Part shown: piece after piece, positions 14,510 to 29,900 of the stretch | How positions within the stretch are numbered: the first letter of the stretch is position 1 | Layout: each line of letters begins with the position of its first letter | Assembly: GCA_946902985.2 (NCBI GenBank) | Contig: OX336388.2 | Coordinates: 1,696,723,978 to 1,696,787,977 of the forward strand | Source: Meconema thalassinum | Taxonomy: Eukaryota > Arthropoda > Insecta > Orthoptera > Tettigoniidae | Length of the DNA: 64,000 nucleotides | Reading direction: 5' to 3' | Notes under the pieces: model-generated | Databases searched by the model: none | What the model was told of the DNA's origin: nothing | The model's input: only the letters and a program-made list of their open reading frames with translations | Translations under genes and position numbers: made by a program

Positions 14510-17500
14510 ATTATGACGGGTAACAGTAACTTCGATATTAATTATGACAAGTAACAGTAACTTCGATGCTAATTATGACAAGTAACTGTAATTTCGTTAC
14601 AAATTTTGGCAGGTAACTGTAACTTCGATACTAATTATGACAGGTAACATTATCTTCGATACTTATTATGACAAGTAACTGTAACTTCGATACTAATTAT
14701 GACAGGTAACTGTAACTTCGTTACTAATTATGACAAGTAACTGTAATTTCGATGCAAATTTTGGCAGGTAACTGTAACTTCGATACTAATTTTGACAGGT
14801 AACAGTAACTTCGATACTAAATATGACAAGTAACTATAACTTCGATACAAATTATGACAGGTAACTGTAACTTCGATACTAATTATGACAAGTAACTTTA
14901 ATTTCGATACTAATAATGGCAGGTAACTGTAACTTCCTTACTAATTATGACAAGTCCCTGTAATTTCGATACAAATTATGGCAGGTAACTGTAACTTCGA
15001 TACTTATTATGACAGGTAACTGTAACCTCACTACTAATTATGACAAGAAACTGTAACTTCGATACTATTTATGACAGGTAACTGTAACTTCGATACTAAT
15101 TATGACAAGTAACTGTAACTTCGATACTAATTATGACAAGTAACAGTAACTTCGATACTAATTATGACGGGTAACAGTAACTTCGATATTAATTATGACA
15201 AGTAACAGTAAATTCGATACTAATTATGACAAGTAACTGTAATTTCGATACAAATTATGTCAGGTAACAGTTACTTCGATACTAATTATGACAGGAAACT
15301 GTAACTTCGTTACTACTTATGACAAGTAACTGTAATATCGATACAAATTATGACAGTTAACTGTAACTTCGTTACTTATTATGACAAGTAACTGTAATTT
15401 CGATACAAATTATGGCAGGTACCGGTACCTTCGATACTAATTATGACAGGTAACTGTAACTTCGATACTAATTATGACAAGGAACTGTAATTTCGATACA
15501 AATTATGGCAGGTAACGGTAAAATTGATACTAATTATGACAGGTAACAGTAACTTCGATACTAATTATGACAAGTAACTGTAACTTCGTTACTTATTAAG
15601 ACAAGTAATTCTAATTTGGTAAAAAATTATGGCAGGTAACTGTAACTTCGATACTAATTAATACAGGTAACAGTAACTTCGATACTTATTATGACAGGTT
15701 ACTGTAACATCGTTACTAATTATGTCAAGTCACTGTAACTTCGATACTAATTATGACAAGTAACTGTAACTTCGATACTTATTATGACAGGTAACTGTAA
15801 CCTCACTACTAATTATGACAAGAAACTGTAACTTCGATACTATTTATGACAGGTAACTGTAACTTCGATACTAATTATGACAAGTAACTGTAACTTCGAT
15901 ACTAATTATGACAAGTAACAGTAACTTCGATACTAATTATGACGGGTAACAGTAACTTCGATATTAATTATGACAAGTAACAGTAAATTCGATACTAATT
16001 ATGACAAGTAACTGTAATTTCGATACAAATTTTGGCAGGTAACTGTAACTTCGATACTAATTATGACAGGTAACAGTAACTTCGATACTTATTATGACAA
16101 GTAACTGTAACTTCGATTCTTATTATGACAGGTAACTGTAACTTCGTTACAAATTATGACAAGTAACTGTAATTTCGATACAAATTATGGCAGGTAACTC
16201 TAACTTCGATACTAATTATGACAGGTAACAGTAACTTCGATACTAATTATCACAGGTAACTAACTTCGTTACTAATTATGACAAGTAACTGTAATTTCGT
16301 TACAAATTATGGCAGGTAATTGTAATTTCGATACTAATTATGACAGGTAACAGTAACTTCGATACTAATTATGACAAGTAACAGTAACTTCGATACTTAT
16401 TATGACAAGTAACTATAACTTCGATACGAATTATGACAGGTAACTGTAACTTCGTTACTAATTATGACAAGTAACTGTAATCTCGATACAAATTTTGGCA
16501 GGTAACTGTAACTTCGATACTGATTATGACAGGTAACAGTACCTTCGATACTAATTATGACAGGTAACTGTAACTTCGATACTAATTATGACAAGGAACT
16601 GTAATTTCGATACAAATTATGGCAGGTTACTTACTGTAACTTCGATACTAATTATGACAGGTAACAGTAACTTCGATACTAATTATGACAAGTAACTATA
16701 ACTTCGAATCAAATTATGACAGGTAACTGTAACATCGATACTAATTATGACAAGAAACTCTGACTTCGTTACTAATTATGACAAGTAACAGTAATTTTGA
16801 TAAAAAATTATGGTAGGTAACTGTAACTTCAATACTAATTATGACAGGTAACAGTAACTTCGATACTAATTATGACAGGTAACTGTAACTTCGTTACTAA
16901 TTATGACAAGTCCCTGCAATTTCGATACAAATTGTGGCAGGTAACTGTAACTTTGATACCAATTATGACAGGTAACAGGAACTTCGATACTAATTATGAC
17001 AGGTAACTGTAACTTCGTTACTAATTATGACAAGTAACTCTAATTTTGATTAAAAAAAATATGGCAGGTAACTGTAACATCGATACTATTTAATACAGGT
17101 AACAGTAACTTCGATACTAATTATGACAGGTTACTGTAACATCGTTACTAATTATGTAAAGTAACTGTATCTTCGATACTAATTATGACAGGTAACTGTA
17201 ACTTCGTTACTAATTATGACAAGTAACTGTAATTTCGATACAAATTTTGGCAGGTAACTGTAACTTCGATACTAATTATGACAGGTAACAGTAACATCGA
17301 TACTAATTATGGCAGGTAACTGTAACTTCGATACTAATTATGACAGGTAACAGTAACTTCGATACTAATTATGACAAGTAACTGTAGCTTCGATACTAAT
17401 TATGACAGGTAACTAACTTCGTTACTAATTATGACAAGTAACTGTAATTTCGTTACAAATTATGGCAGGTAATTGTAATTTCGATACTAATTATGACAGG

Positions 17501-19385
17501 TAACAGTAACTTCGATACTAATTATGACAAGTAACAGTAACTTCGATACTTATTATGACAAGTAACTATAACTTCGATACTAATTATGACAGGTAATTGT
17601 AACTTCGTTACTAATTATGACAGGAAACTGTAACTTCGTTACTAATTATGACAAGTAACTGTAATTTCGATACAAATTATGACAGGTAACTGTAACTTCG
17701 TAACTAATTATGACAGGAAACTGTAACTTCGTTACTAATTATGACAAGTAACTGTAATTTCGATACAAACTATGACAGGTAACTGTAACTTCGTAACTAA
17801 TTATTACAAGTAACTGTAATTCCGATACAAATTATGGCAGGTAACAGTACCTTCGATACTAATTATGACAGGTTACAGTAACTTCGATACAAATTATGAC
17901 AGAAAACAGTAACTTCGATACAAATTATGACAGGTAACAATAACTTCGATAATAATTATGGAAGGTAGCTGTAACTACGATACTAATTATGACAGTTAAC
18001 TGTAACTTCGTTACTTATTATGAGAAGTAACTGTAATTTCGATACAAATTATGGCAGGAAACTGTAACTGCGATACTAATTATGACAGGTAACAGTAAGT
18101 TCGATACTAATTATGACAAGTAACTATAACTTCGATACAAATTATGACAGGTAACTGTAACTTCGATACTAATTATGACAAGTAACTTTAATTTCGATAC
18201 TAATAATGGCAGGTAACTGTAACTTCCTTACTAATTATGACAAGTCCCTGTAATTTCGATACAAATTATGGCAGGTAACTGTAACTTCGATACTAATTAT
18301 GTCAGGTAACAGTTACTTCGATACTAATTATGACAGGAAACTGTAACTTCGTTACTACTTATGACAAGTAACTGTAATATCGATACAAATTATGACAGTT
18401 AACTGTAACTTCGTCACTTATTATGACAAGTAACTGTAATTTCGATACAAATTATGGCAGGTAACGGTACCTTCGATACTAATTATGACAGGTAACTGTA
18501 ACATCGATACTAATTATGACAAGGAACTGTAATTTCGATACAAATTATGGCAGGTAACGGTAAAATTGATACTAATTATGACAGGTAACAGTAACTTCGA
18601 TACTAATTAAGACAAGTAACTGTAACTTCGTTACTAATTATGACAAGTAATTCTAATTTTGATAAAAAATTATGGCAGGTAACTGTAACTTCGATACTAA
18701 TTATGACAGGTAACAGTAACTTCGATACTTATTATGACAAGTAACTGTATCTTCGATACTAATTATGACAGGTAACTGTAACTTCGTTACAAATTATGAC
18801 AAGTAACTGTAATTTCGATACAAATTATGGCAGGTAACTCTAACTTCGATACTAATTATGACAGGTAACAGTAACTTCGATACTAATTATGACAGGTAAC
18901 TAACTTCGTTACTAATTATGACAAGTAACTGTAATTTCGTTACAAATTATGGCAGGTAATTGTAATTTCGATACTAATTATGACAGGTAACAGTAACTTC
19001 GATACTAATTATGACAAGTAACAGTAACTTCGATACTTATTATGACAAGTAACTATAAATTCGATACTAATTATGACAGGTAACTGTAACTTCGTCACTA
19101 ATTATGACAAGTAACTGTAATCTCGATACAAATTTTGGCAGGTAACTGTAACTTCGATACTGATTATGACAGGTAACAGTAACTTCGATACTAATTATGA
19201 CAGGAAACTGTAACTTCGTTACTAATTATGGCAAGTAACTGTAATTCCGATACAAATTATGGCAGGTAACTGTACCTTCGATACTAATTATGACTGGTAA
19301 CTGTAACTTCGATACTAATTATGACAAGGAACTGTAATTTCGATACAAATTATGGCAGGTTACTGTAACTTCGATACTAATTATG
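14510..19385. repeat. Higher-order satellite segment duplicated at 22076-26950
   Basis: A constant offset of 7566 holds over about 4.9 kb. CGATGCTAATT at 14565 reappears at 22131, and GAAACTCTGACTTCG at 16754 reappears at 24320. Differences seen are mostly scattered single bases, plus a 1-bp gain near 26258 (AACTTGAGATAC against AACTTCGATAC). The left junction is just before the GACGGG-bearing monomer. The right junction is where 19385 continues GGTTACAG and 26950 continues GGTAACAG. Confidence 0.85.
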
Positions 19386-22075
19386 ACAGGTTACAGTAAC
19401 TTCGATACTAATTATGACAGAAAACAGTAACTTCGATACTAATTATGACAGGTAACAGTAACTTCGATAATAATTATGGAAGGTTACTGTAACTTCGATA
19501 CTAATTATGACAGTTAACTGTAACTTCGTTACTAATTATGACAAGTAACTGTAATTTCGTTACAAATTATGGCAGGTAACTGTAATTCCGATACAAATTA
19601 TGGCAGGTAACAGTACCTTCGATACTATTTATGACAGGTAACAGTAACTTCGATACTAATTTTGACAAGTAACTGTCACTTCGATAATAATTATGACAGG
19701 TAACTGTAACTTCGTTACTAATTATGACAAGTAACTGTAATTTCGATACAAATTTTGGCAGGTAACTGTAACTTCGATACTAATTATGACAGGTAACAGT
19801 CACTTCGATACTAATTATGAGAAGTAACTGTAACTTCGATACTAATTACGACAGGTAACTGTAACTTCGTTACTAATTGTGACAAATAACTGTAATTTCG
19901 ATACAAATTATGGCAGGAAACTGTAACTTCGATACTAATTATGACAGGTAACAGTAAGTTCGATACTAATTATGACAAGTAACTATAACTTCGATACAAA
20001 TTATGACAGGTAACTGTAACTTCGATACTAATTATGACAAGTAACTTTAATTTCGATACTAATAATGGCAGGTAACTGTAACTTCCTTACTAATTATGAC
20101 AAGTCCCTGTAATTTAGATACAAATTATGGCAGGTAACTGTAACTTCGATACTAATTATGTCAGGTAACAGTTACTTCGATACTAATTATGACAGGAAAC
20201 TGTAACTTCGTTACTACTTATGACAAGTAACTGTAATATCGATACAAATTATGACAGTTAACTGTAACTTCATTACTTATTATGACAAGTAACCGTAATT
20301 TCGATACAAATTATGGCAGGTAACGGTACCTTCGATACTAATTATGACAGGTAACTGTAACTTCGATACTAATTATGACAAGGAACTGTAATTTCGATAC
20401 AAATTATGGCAGGTAACGGTAAAATTGATACTAATTATGACAGGTAACAGAAACTTCGATACTAATTATGAGAAGTAACTGTAACTTCGTTACTAATTAA
20501 GACAAGTAATTCTAATTTTGATAAAAAATTATGGCAGGTAACTGTAACTTCGATACTAATTAATACAGGTAACAGTAACTTCGATACTAATTATGACAGG
20601 TTACTGTAACATCGTTACTAATTATGTCAAGTAACTGTAACTACGATACTAATTATGACAAGTAACTGTAACTTCGATACTTATTATGACAAGTAACAGT
20701 AACTTCGATACTAATTATGACAAGTAACAGTAACTTCGATACTTATTATGACAAGTAACTATAACTTCGATACTAATTATGACAGGTAACTGTAACTTCG
20801 TTACTAATTATGACAAGTAACTGTAATTTCGATACAAATTATGGCAGGTTACAGTAACTTCGATAATAATTATGACAGGTAACAGTAACTTCGATACTAA
20901 TTATGACAAGTAACTATAACTTCGATACATATTATGACAGGTAACTGTAATTTCGATACAAATTATGACAGGTAACTGTAACATCGATACTAATTATGAC
21001 AAGTAACTGTAACTTCGATACTTATTATGACAGGTAACTGTAACCTCACTACTAATTATGACAAGAAACTGTAACTTCGATACTAATTATGACGGGTAAC
21101 AGTAACTTCGATATTAATTATGACAAGTAACTGTAACTTCGATACTAATTATGACAAGTAACTGTAATTTCGATACAAATTTTGGCAGGTAACTGTAACT
21201 TCGATACTAATTATGACAGGTAACAGTAACTTCGATACTTATTATGACAAGTAACTGTAACTTCGATACTAATTATGACAGGTAACTGTAACTTCGTTAC
21301 TAATTTTGACAAGTAACTGTAATTTCGATACAAATTTTGGCAGGTAACTGTAACTTCGATACTAATTATGACAGGTAACAGTAACTTCGATACTAATTAT
21401 GGCAGGTAACTGTAACTTCGATACTAATTATGACAGGTAACAGTAACTTCGATACTAATTATGACAAGTAACTGTAGCTTCGATACTAATTATGACAGGT
21501 AACTAACTTCGTTACTAATTATGACAAGTAACTGTAATTTCGTTACAAATTATGGCAGGTAATTGTAATTTCGATACTAATTATGACATGTAACAGTAAC
21601 TTCGATACTAATTATGACAAGTAACAGTAACTTCGATACTAATTATGACAAGTAACTGTAACTTCGCTACTAATTATGACGGGTAACAGTAACTTCGATA
21701 TTAATTATGACAAGTAACAGTAACTTCGATACTAATTATGACAAGTAACTGTAATTTCGATACAAATTTTGGCAGGTAACTGTAACTTCGATACTAATTA
21801 TGACAGGTAACAGTAACTTCGATACTAATTATGACAGGCAACTGTAACTTCGTTACTTATTATGACAAGTAACTTTAATTTCGATACTAATTATGACAGG
21901 TAACTGTAACTTCGTTACTAATTATGACAAGTAACTGTAATTTCGATACAAATTTTGGCAGGTAACTGTAACTTCGATTCTAAATATGACAGATAACAGT
22001 AACTTCGATACTAATTATGACAAGTAACTGTAACTTCGATACTAATTATGACAGTAAACTGTATTTTCGTTACTA

Positions 22076-25000
22076 ATTATGACGGGTAACAGTAACTTCG
22101 ATATTAATTATGACAAGTAACAGTAACTTCGATGCTAATTATGACAAGTAACTGTAATTTCGTTACAAATTTTGTCAGGTAACTGTAACTTCGATACTAA
22201 TTATGACAGGTAACAGTAACTTCGATACTTATTATGACAAGTAACTGTAACTTCGATATTAATTATGACAGGTAACTGTAACTTCGTTACTAATTATGAC
22301 AAGTAACTGTAATTTCGATGCAAATTTTGGCAGGTAACTGTAACTTCGATACTAATTTTGACAGGTAACAGTAACTTCGATACTAAGTATGACAAGTAAC
22401 TATAACTTCGATACAAATTATGACAGGTAACTGTAACTTCGATACTAATTATGACAAGTAACTTTAATTTCGATACTAATAATCGCAGGTAACTGTAACT
22501 TCCTTACTAATTATGACAAGTCCCTGTAATTTCGATACAAATTATGGCAGGTAACTGTAACTTCGATACTTATTATGACAGGTAACTGTAACCTCACTAC
22601 TAATTATGACAAGAAACTGTAACTTCGATACTATTTATGACAGGTAACTGTAACTTCGATACTAATTATGACAAGTAACTGTAACTTCGATACTAATTAT
22701 GACAAGTAACAGTAACTTCGATACTAATTATGACGGGTAACAGTAACTTCGATATTAATTATGACAAGTAACAGTAAATTCGATACTAATTATGACAAGT
22801 AACTGTAATTTCGATACAAATTATGTCAGGTAACAGTTACTTCGATACTAATTATGACAGGAAACTGTAACTTCGTTACTACTTATGACAAGTAACTGTA
22901 ATATCGATACAAATTATGACAGTTAACTGTAACTTCGTTACTTATTATGACAAGTAACTGTAATTTCGATACAAATTATGGCAGGTACCGGTACCTTCGA
23001 TACTAATTATGACAGGTAACTGTAACTTCGATACTAATTATGACAAGGAACTGTAATTTCGATACAAATTATGGCAGGTAACGGTAAAATTGGTACTAAT
23101 TATGACAGGTAACAGTAACTTCGATACTAATTATGACAAGTAACTGTAACATCGTTACTAATTAAGACAAGTAATTCTAATTTGGTAAAAAATTATGGCA
23201 GGTAACTGTAACTTCGATACTAATTAATACAGGTAACAGTAACTTCGATACTTATTATGACAGGTTACTGTAACATCGTTACTAATTATGTCAAGTCACT
23301 GTAACTTCGATACTAATTATGACAAGTAACTGTAACTTCGATACTTATTATGACAGGTAACTGTAACCTCACTACTAATTATGACAAGAAACTGTAACTT
23401 CGATACTATTTATGACAGGTAACTGTAACTTCGATACTAATTATGACAAGTAACTGTAACTTCGATACTAATTATGACAAGTAACAGTAACTTCGTTACT
23501 AATTATGACGGGTAACAGTAACTTCGATATTAATTATGACAAGTAACAGTAAATTCGATACTAATTATGACAAGTAACTGTAATTTCGATACAAATTTTG
23601 GCAGGTAACTGTAACTTCGATACTAATTATGACAGGTAACAGTAACTTCGATACTTATTATGACAAGTAACTGTAACTTCGATTCTTATTATGACAGGTA
23701 ACTGTAACTTCGTTACAAATTATGACAAGTAACTGTAATTTCGATACAAATTATGGCAGGTAACTCTAACTTCGATACTAATTATGACAGGTAACAGTAA
23801 CTTCGATACTAATTATGACAGGTAACTAACTTCGTTACTAATTATGACAAGTAACTGTAATTTCGTTACAAATTATGGCAGGTAATTGTAATTTCGATAC
23901 TAATTATGACAGGTAACAGTAACTTCGATACTAATTATGACAAGTAACAGTAACTTCGATACTTATTATGACAAGTAACTATAACTTCGATACTAATTAT
24001 GACAGGTAACTGTAACTTCGTTACTAATTATGACAAGTAACTGTAATCTCGATACAAATTTTGGCAGGTAACTGTAACTTCGATACTGATTATGACAGGT
24101 AACAGTACCTTCGATACTAATTATGACAGGTAACTGTAACTTCGATATTAATTATGACAAGGAACTGTAATTTCGATACAAATTATGGCAGGTTACTTAC
24201 TGTAACTTCGATACTAATTATGACAGGTAACAGTAACTTCGATACTAATTATGACAAGTAACTATAACTTCGAATCAAATTATGACAGGTAACTGTAACA
24301 TCGATACTAATTATGACAAGAAACTCTGACTTCGTTACTAATTATGACAAGTAACAGTAATTTTGATAAAAAATTATGGTAGGTAACTGTAACTTCAATA
24401 CTAATTATGACAGGTAACAGTAACTTCGATACTAATTATGACAGGTAACTGTAACTTCGTTACTAATTATGACAAGTCCCTGCAATTTCGATACAAATTG
24501 TGGCAGGTAACTGTAACTTTGATACCAATTATGACAGGTAACAGGAACTTCGATACTAATTATGACAGGTAACTGTAACTTCGTTACTAATTATGACAAG
24601 TAACTCTAATTTTGATAAAAAAAAATATGGCAGGTAACTGTAACATCGATACTATTTAATACAGGTAACAGTAACTTCGATACTAATTATGACAGGTTAC
24701 TGTAACATCGTTACTAATTATGTAAAGTAACTGTATCTTCGATACTAATTATGACAGGTAACTGTAACTTCGTTACTAATTATGACAAGTAACTGTAATT
24801 TCGATACAAATTTTGGCAGGTAACTGTAACTTCGATACTAATTATGACAGGTAACAGTAACATCGATACTAATTATGGCAGGTAACTGTAACTTCGATAC
24901 TAATTATGACAGGTAACAGTAACTTCGATACTAATTATGACAAGTAACTGTAGCTTCGATACTAATTATGACAGGTAACTAACTTCGTTACTAATTATGA

Positions 25001-26950
25001 CAAGTAACTGTAATTTCGTTACAAATTATGGCAGGTAATTGTAATTTCGATACTAATTATGACAGGTAACAGTAACTTCGATACTAATTATGACAAGTAA
25101 CAGTAACGTCGATACTTATTATGACAAGTAACTATAACTTCGATACTAATTATGACAGGTAATTGTAACTTCGTTACTAATTATGACAGGAAACTGTAAC
25201 TTCGTTACTAATTATGACAAGTAACTGTAATTTCGATACAAATTATGACAGGTAACTGTAACTTCGTAACTAATTATGACAGGAAACTGTAACTTCGTTA
25301 CTAATTATGACAAGTAACTGTAATTTCGATACAAACTATGACAGGTAACTGTAACTTCGTAACTAATTATTACAAGTAACTGTAATTCCGATACAAATTA
25401 TGGCAGGTAACAGTACCTTCGATACTAATTATGACAGGTTACAGTAACTTCGATACAAATTATGACAGAAAACAGTAACTTCGATACAAATTATGACAGG
25501 TAACAGTAACTTCGATAATAATTATGGAAGGTAGCTGTAACTACGATACTAATTATGACAGTTAACTGTAACTTCGTTACTTATTATGAGAAGTAACTGT
25601 AATTTCGATACAAATTATGGCAGGAAACTGTAACTGCGATACTAATTATGACAGGTAACAGTAAGTTCGATACTAATTATGACAAGTAACTATACCTTCG
25701 ATACAAATTATGACAGGTAACTGTAACTTCGATACTAATTATGACAAGTAACTTTAATTTCGATACTAATAATGGCAGGTAACTGTGACTTCCTTACTAA
25801 TTATGACAAGTCCCTGTAATTTCGATACAAATTATGGCAGGTAATTGTAACTTCGATACTAATTATGTCAGGTAACAGTTACTTCGATACTAATTATGAC
25901 AGGAAACTGTAACTTCGTTACTACTTATGACAAGTAACTGTAATATCGATACAAATTATGACAGTTAACTGTAACTTCGTCACTTATTATGACAAGTAAC
26001 TGTAATTTCGATACAAATTATGGCAGGTAACGGTACCTTCGATACTAATTATGACAGGTAACTGTAACATCGATACTAATTATGACAAGGAACTGTAATT
26101 TCGATACAAATTATGGCAGGTAACGGTAAAATTGATACTAATTATGACAGGTAACAGTGACTTCGATACTAATTAAGACAAGTAACTGTAACTTCGTTAC
26201 TAATTAAGACAAGTAATTCTAATTTTGATAAAAAATTATGGCAGGTAACTGTAACTTGAGATACTAATTATGACAGGTAACAGTAACTTCGATACTTATT
26301 ATGACAAGTAACTGTATCTTCGATACTAATTATGACAGGTAACTGTAACTTCGTTACAAATTATGACAAGTAACTGTAATTTCGATACAAATTATGGCAG
26401 GTAACTCTAACTTCGATACTAATTATGACAGGTAACAGTAACTTCGATACTAATTATGACAGGTAACTAACTTCGTTACTAATTATGACAAGTAACTGTA
26501 ATTTCGTTACAAATTATGGCAGGTAATTGTAATTTCGATACTAATTATGACAGGTAACAGTAACTTCGATACTATTTATGACAAGTAACAGTAACTTCGA
26601 TACTTATTATGACAAGTAACTATAAATTCGATACTAATTATGACAGGTAACTGTAACTTCGTCACTAATTATGACAAGTAACTGTAATCTCGATACAAAT
26701 TTTGGCAGGTAACTGTAACTTCGATACTGATTATGACAGGTAACAGTAACTTCGATACTAATTATGACAGGAAACTGTAACTTCGTTACTAATTATGGCA
26801 AGTAACTGTAATTCCGATACAAATTATGGCAGGTAACTGTACCTTCGATACTAATTATGACAGGTAACTGTAACTTCGATACTAATTATGACAAGGAACT
26901 GTAATTTCGATACAAATTATGGCAGGTTACTGTAACTTCGATACTAATTA
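22076..26950. repeat. Higher-order satellite segment, partner of 14510-19385
   Basis: Right-hand partner of 14510-19385 at offset 7566. Its right part, from about 23355, also belongs to the larger segment duplicated at 39524-48311, so duplications are nested. Confidence 0.85.
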
Positions 26951-29900
26951 TGACAGGTAACAGTAACTTCGATACTAATTATGACAAGTAACTACAACTT
27001 CGAATCAAATTATGACAGGTAACTGTAACATCGATACTAATTATGACAAGAAACTCTGACTTCGTTACTAATTATGACAAGTAACAGTAATTTTGATAAA
27101 AAATTATGGTAGATAACTGTAACTTCAATACTAATTATGACAGGTAACAGTAACTTCGATACTAATTATGACAGGTAACTGTAACTTCGTTACTAATTAT
27201 GACAAGTCCCTGCAATTTCGATACAAATTGTGGCAGGTAACTGTAACTTTGATACCAATTATGACAGGTAACAGGAACTTCGATACTAATTATGACAGGT
27301 AACTGTAACTTCGTTACTAATTATGACAAGTAACTCTAATTTTGATTAAAAAAATTATGGCAGGTAACTGTAACATCGATACTATTTAATACAGGTAACA
27401 GTAACTTCGATACTAATTATGACAGGAAACTGTAACTTCGTTACTAATTATGACAAGTAACTGTAATTTCGATACAAATTATGACAGGTAACTGTAACTT
27501 CGTAACTAATTATGACACGAAACTGTAACTTCGTTACTAATTATGACAAGTAACTGTAATTTCGATACAAATTATGACAGGTAACTGTAACTTCGTAACT
27601 AATTATGACAAGTAACTGTAATTCCGATACAAATTATGGCAGGTAACAGTACCTTCGATACTAATTATGACAGGTTACAGTAACTTCGATACTAATTATG
27701 ACAGAAAACAGAAACTTCGATACTAATTATGACAGGTAACAGTAACTTCGATAATAATTATGGAAGGTAACTGTAACTTCGATACTAATTATGACAGTTA
27801 ACTGTAAATTCGTTACTAATTATGACAAGTAACTGTAATTTCGTTACAAATTATGGCTGGTAACTGCAACTTCGATACTATTTATGACAGGTAACAGTAA
27901 CTTCGATACTAATTTTGACAAGTAACTGTCACTTCGATAATAATTATGACAGGTAACTGTAACTTCGTTACTAATTATGACAAGTAACTGTAATTTCGAT
28001 ACAAATTTTGGCAGGTAACTGTAACTTCGATACTAATTATGACAGGTAACAGTCACTTCGATACTAATTATGAGAAGTAACTGTAACTTCGATACTAATT
28101 ACGACAGGTAACTGTAACTTCGTTACTAATTATGACAAATAACTGTAATTTCGATACAAATTATGGCAGGAAACTGTAACTTCGATACTAATTATGACAG
28201 GTAACAGTAAGTTCGATACTAAATATGACAAGTAACTATAACTTCGATACAAAATATGACAGGTAACTGTAACTTCGATACTAATTATGACAAGTAACTT
28301 TAATTTCGTTACTAATAATGGCAGGTAACTGTAACTTCCTTACTAATTATGACAAGTCCCTGTAATTTCGATACAAATTATGGCAGGTAACTGTAACTTC
28401 GATACTAATTATGTCAGGTAACAGTTACTTCGATACTAATTATGACAGGAAACTGTAACTTCGTTACTACTTATGACAAGTAACTGTAATATCGATACAA
28501 ATTATGACAGTTAACTGTAACTTCGTTACTTATTATGACAAGTAACTGTAATTTCGATACAAATTATGGCAGGTAACGGTACCTCCGATACTAATTATGA
28601 CAGGTAACTGTAACTTCGATACTAATTATGACAAGGAACTGTAGTTTCGATACAAATTATGGCAGGTAACGGTAAAATTGATACTAATTATGACAGGTAA
28701 CAGTAACTTCGATACTAATTACGACAAGTAACTGTAACTTCGTTACTAATTAAGACAAGTAATTCTAATACGGTAAAAAATTATGGCAGGTAACTGTAAC
28801 TTCGATACTAATTAATACAGGTAACAGTAACTTCGATACTTATTATGACAGGTTACTGTAACATCGTTACTAATTATGTCAAGTCTCTGTAACTTCGATA
28901 CTAATTATGACAAGTAACTGTAACTTCGATACTTATTATGACAGGTAACTGTAACCTCACTACTAATTATGACAAGAAACTGTAACTTCGATACTATTTA
29001 TGGCAGGTAACTGTAACTTCGATACTAATTATGACAAGTAACTGTAACTTCGATACTAATTATGACAAGTAACAGTAACTTCGATACTAATTATGACGGG
29101 TAACAGTAACTTCGATATTAATTATGACAAGTAACAGTAAATTCGATACTAATTATGACAAGTAACTGTAATTTCGATACAAATTTTGGCAGGTAACTGT
29201 AACTTCGATACTAATTATGACAGGTAACAGTAACTTCGATACTTATTATGACAAGTAACTGTAACTTCGATTCTTATTATGACAGGTAACTGTAACTTCG
29301 TTACAAATTATGACAAGTATCTGTAATTTCGATACAAATTATGGCAGGTAACTCTAACTTCGATACTAATTATGACAGGTAACAGTAACTTCGATACTAA
29401 TTATGACAGGTAACTAACTTCGTTACTAATTATGACAAGTAACTGTAATTTCGTTACAAATTATGGCAGGTAATTGTAATTTCGATACTAATTATGACAG
29501 GTAACAGTAACTTCGATACTAATTATGACAAGTAACAGTAACTTCGATACTTATTATGACAAGTAACTAAAACTTCGATACTAATTATGACAGGTAACTG
29601 TAACTTCGTTACTAATTATGACAAGTAACTGTAATCTCGATACAAATTTTGGCAGGTAACTGTAACTTCGATACTGATTATGACAGGTAACAGTAACTTC
29701 GATACTAATTATGACAGGAAACTGTAACTTCGTTACTAATTATGGCAAGTAACTGCAATTTCGATACAAATTATGACAGGTAACTGTAACTTCGTAACTA
29801 ATTATGACAAGTAACTGTAATTCCGATACAAATTATGGCAGGTAACAGTACCTTCGATACTAATTATGACAGGTAACTGTAACTTCGATACTAATTATGA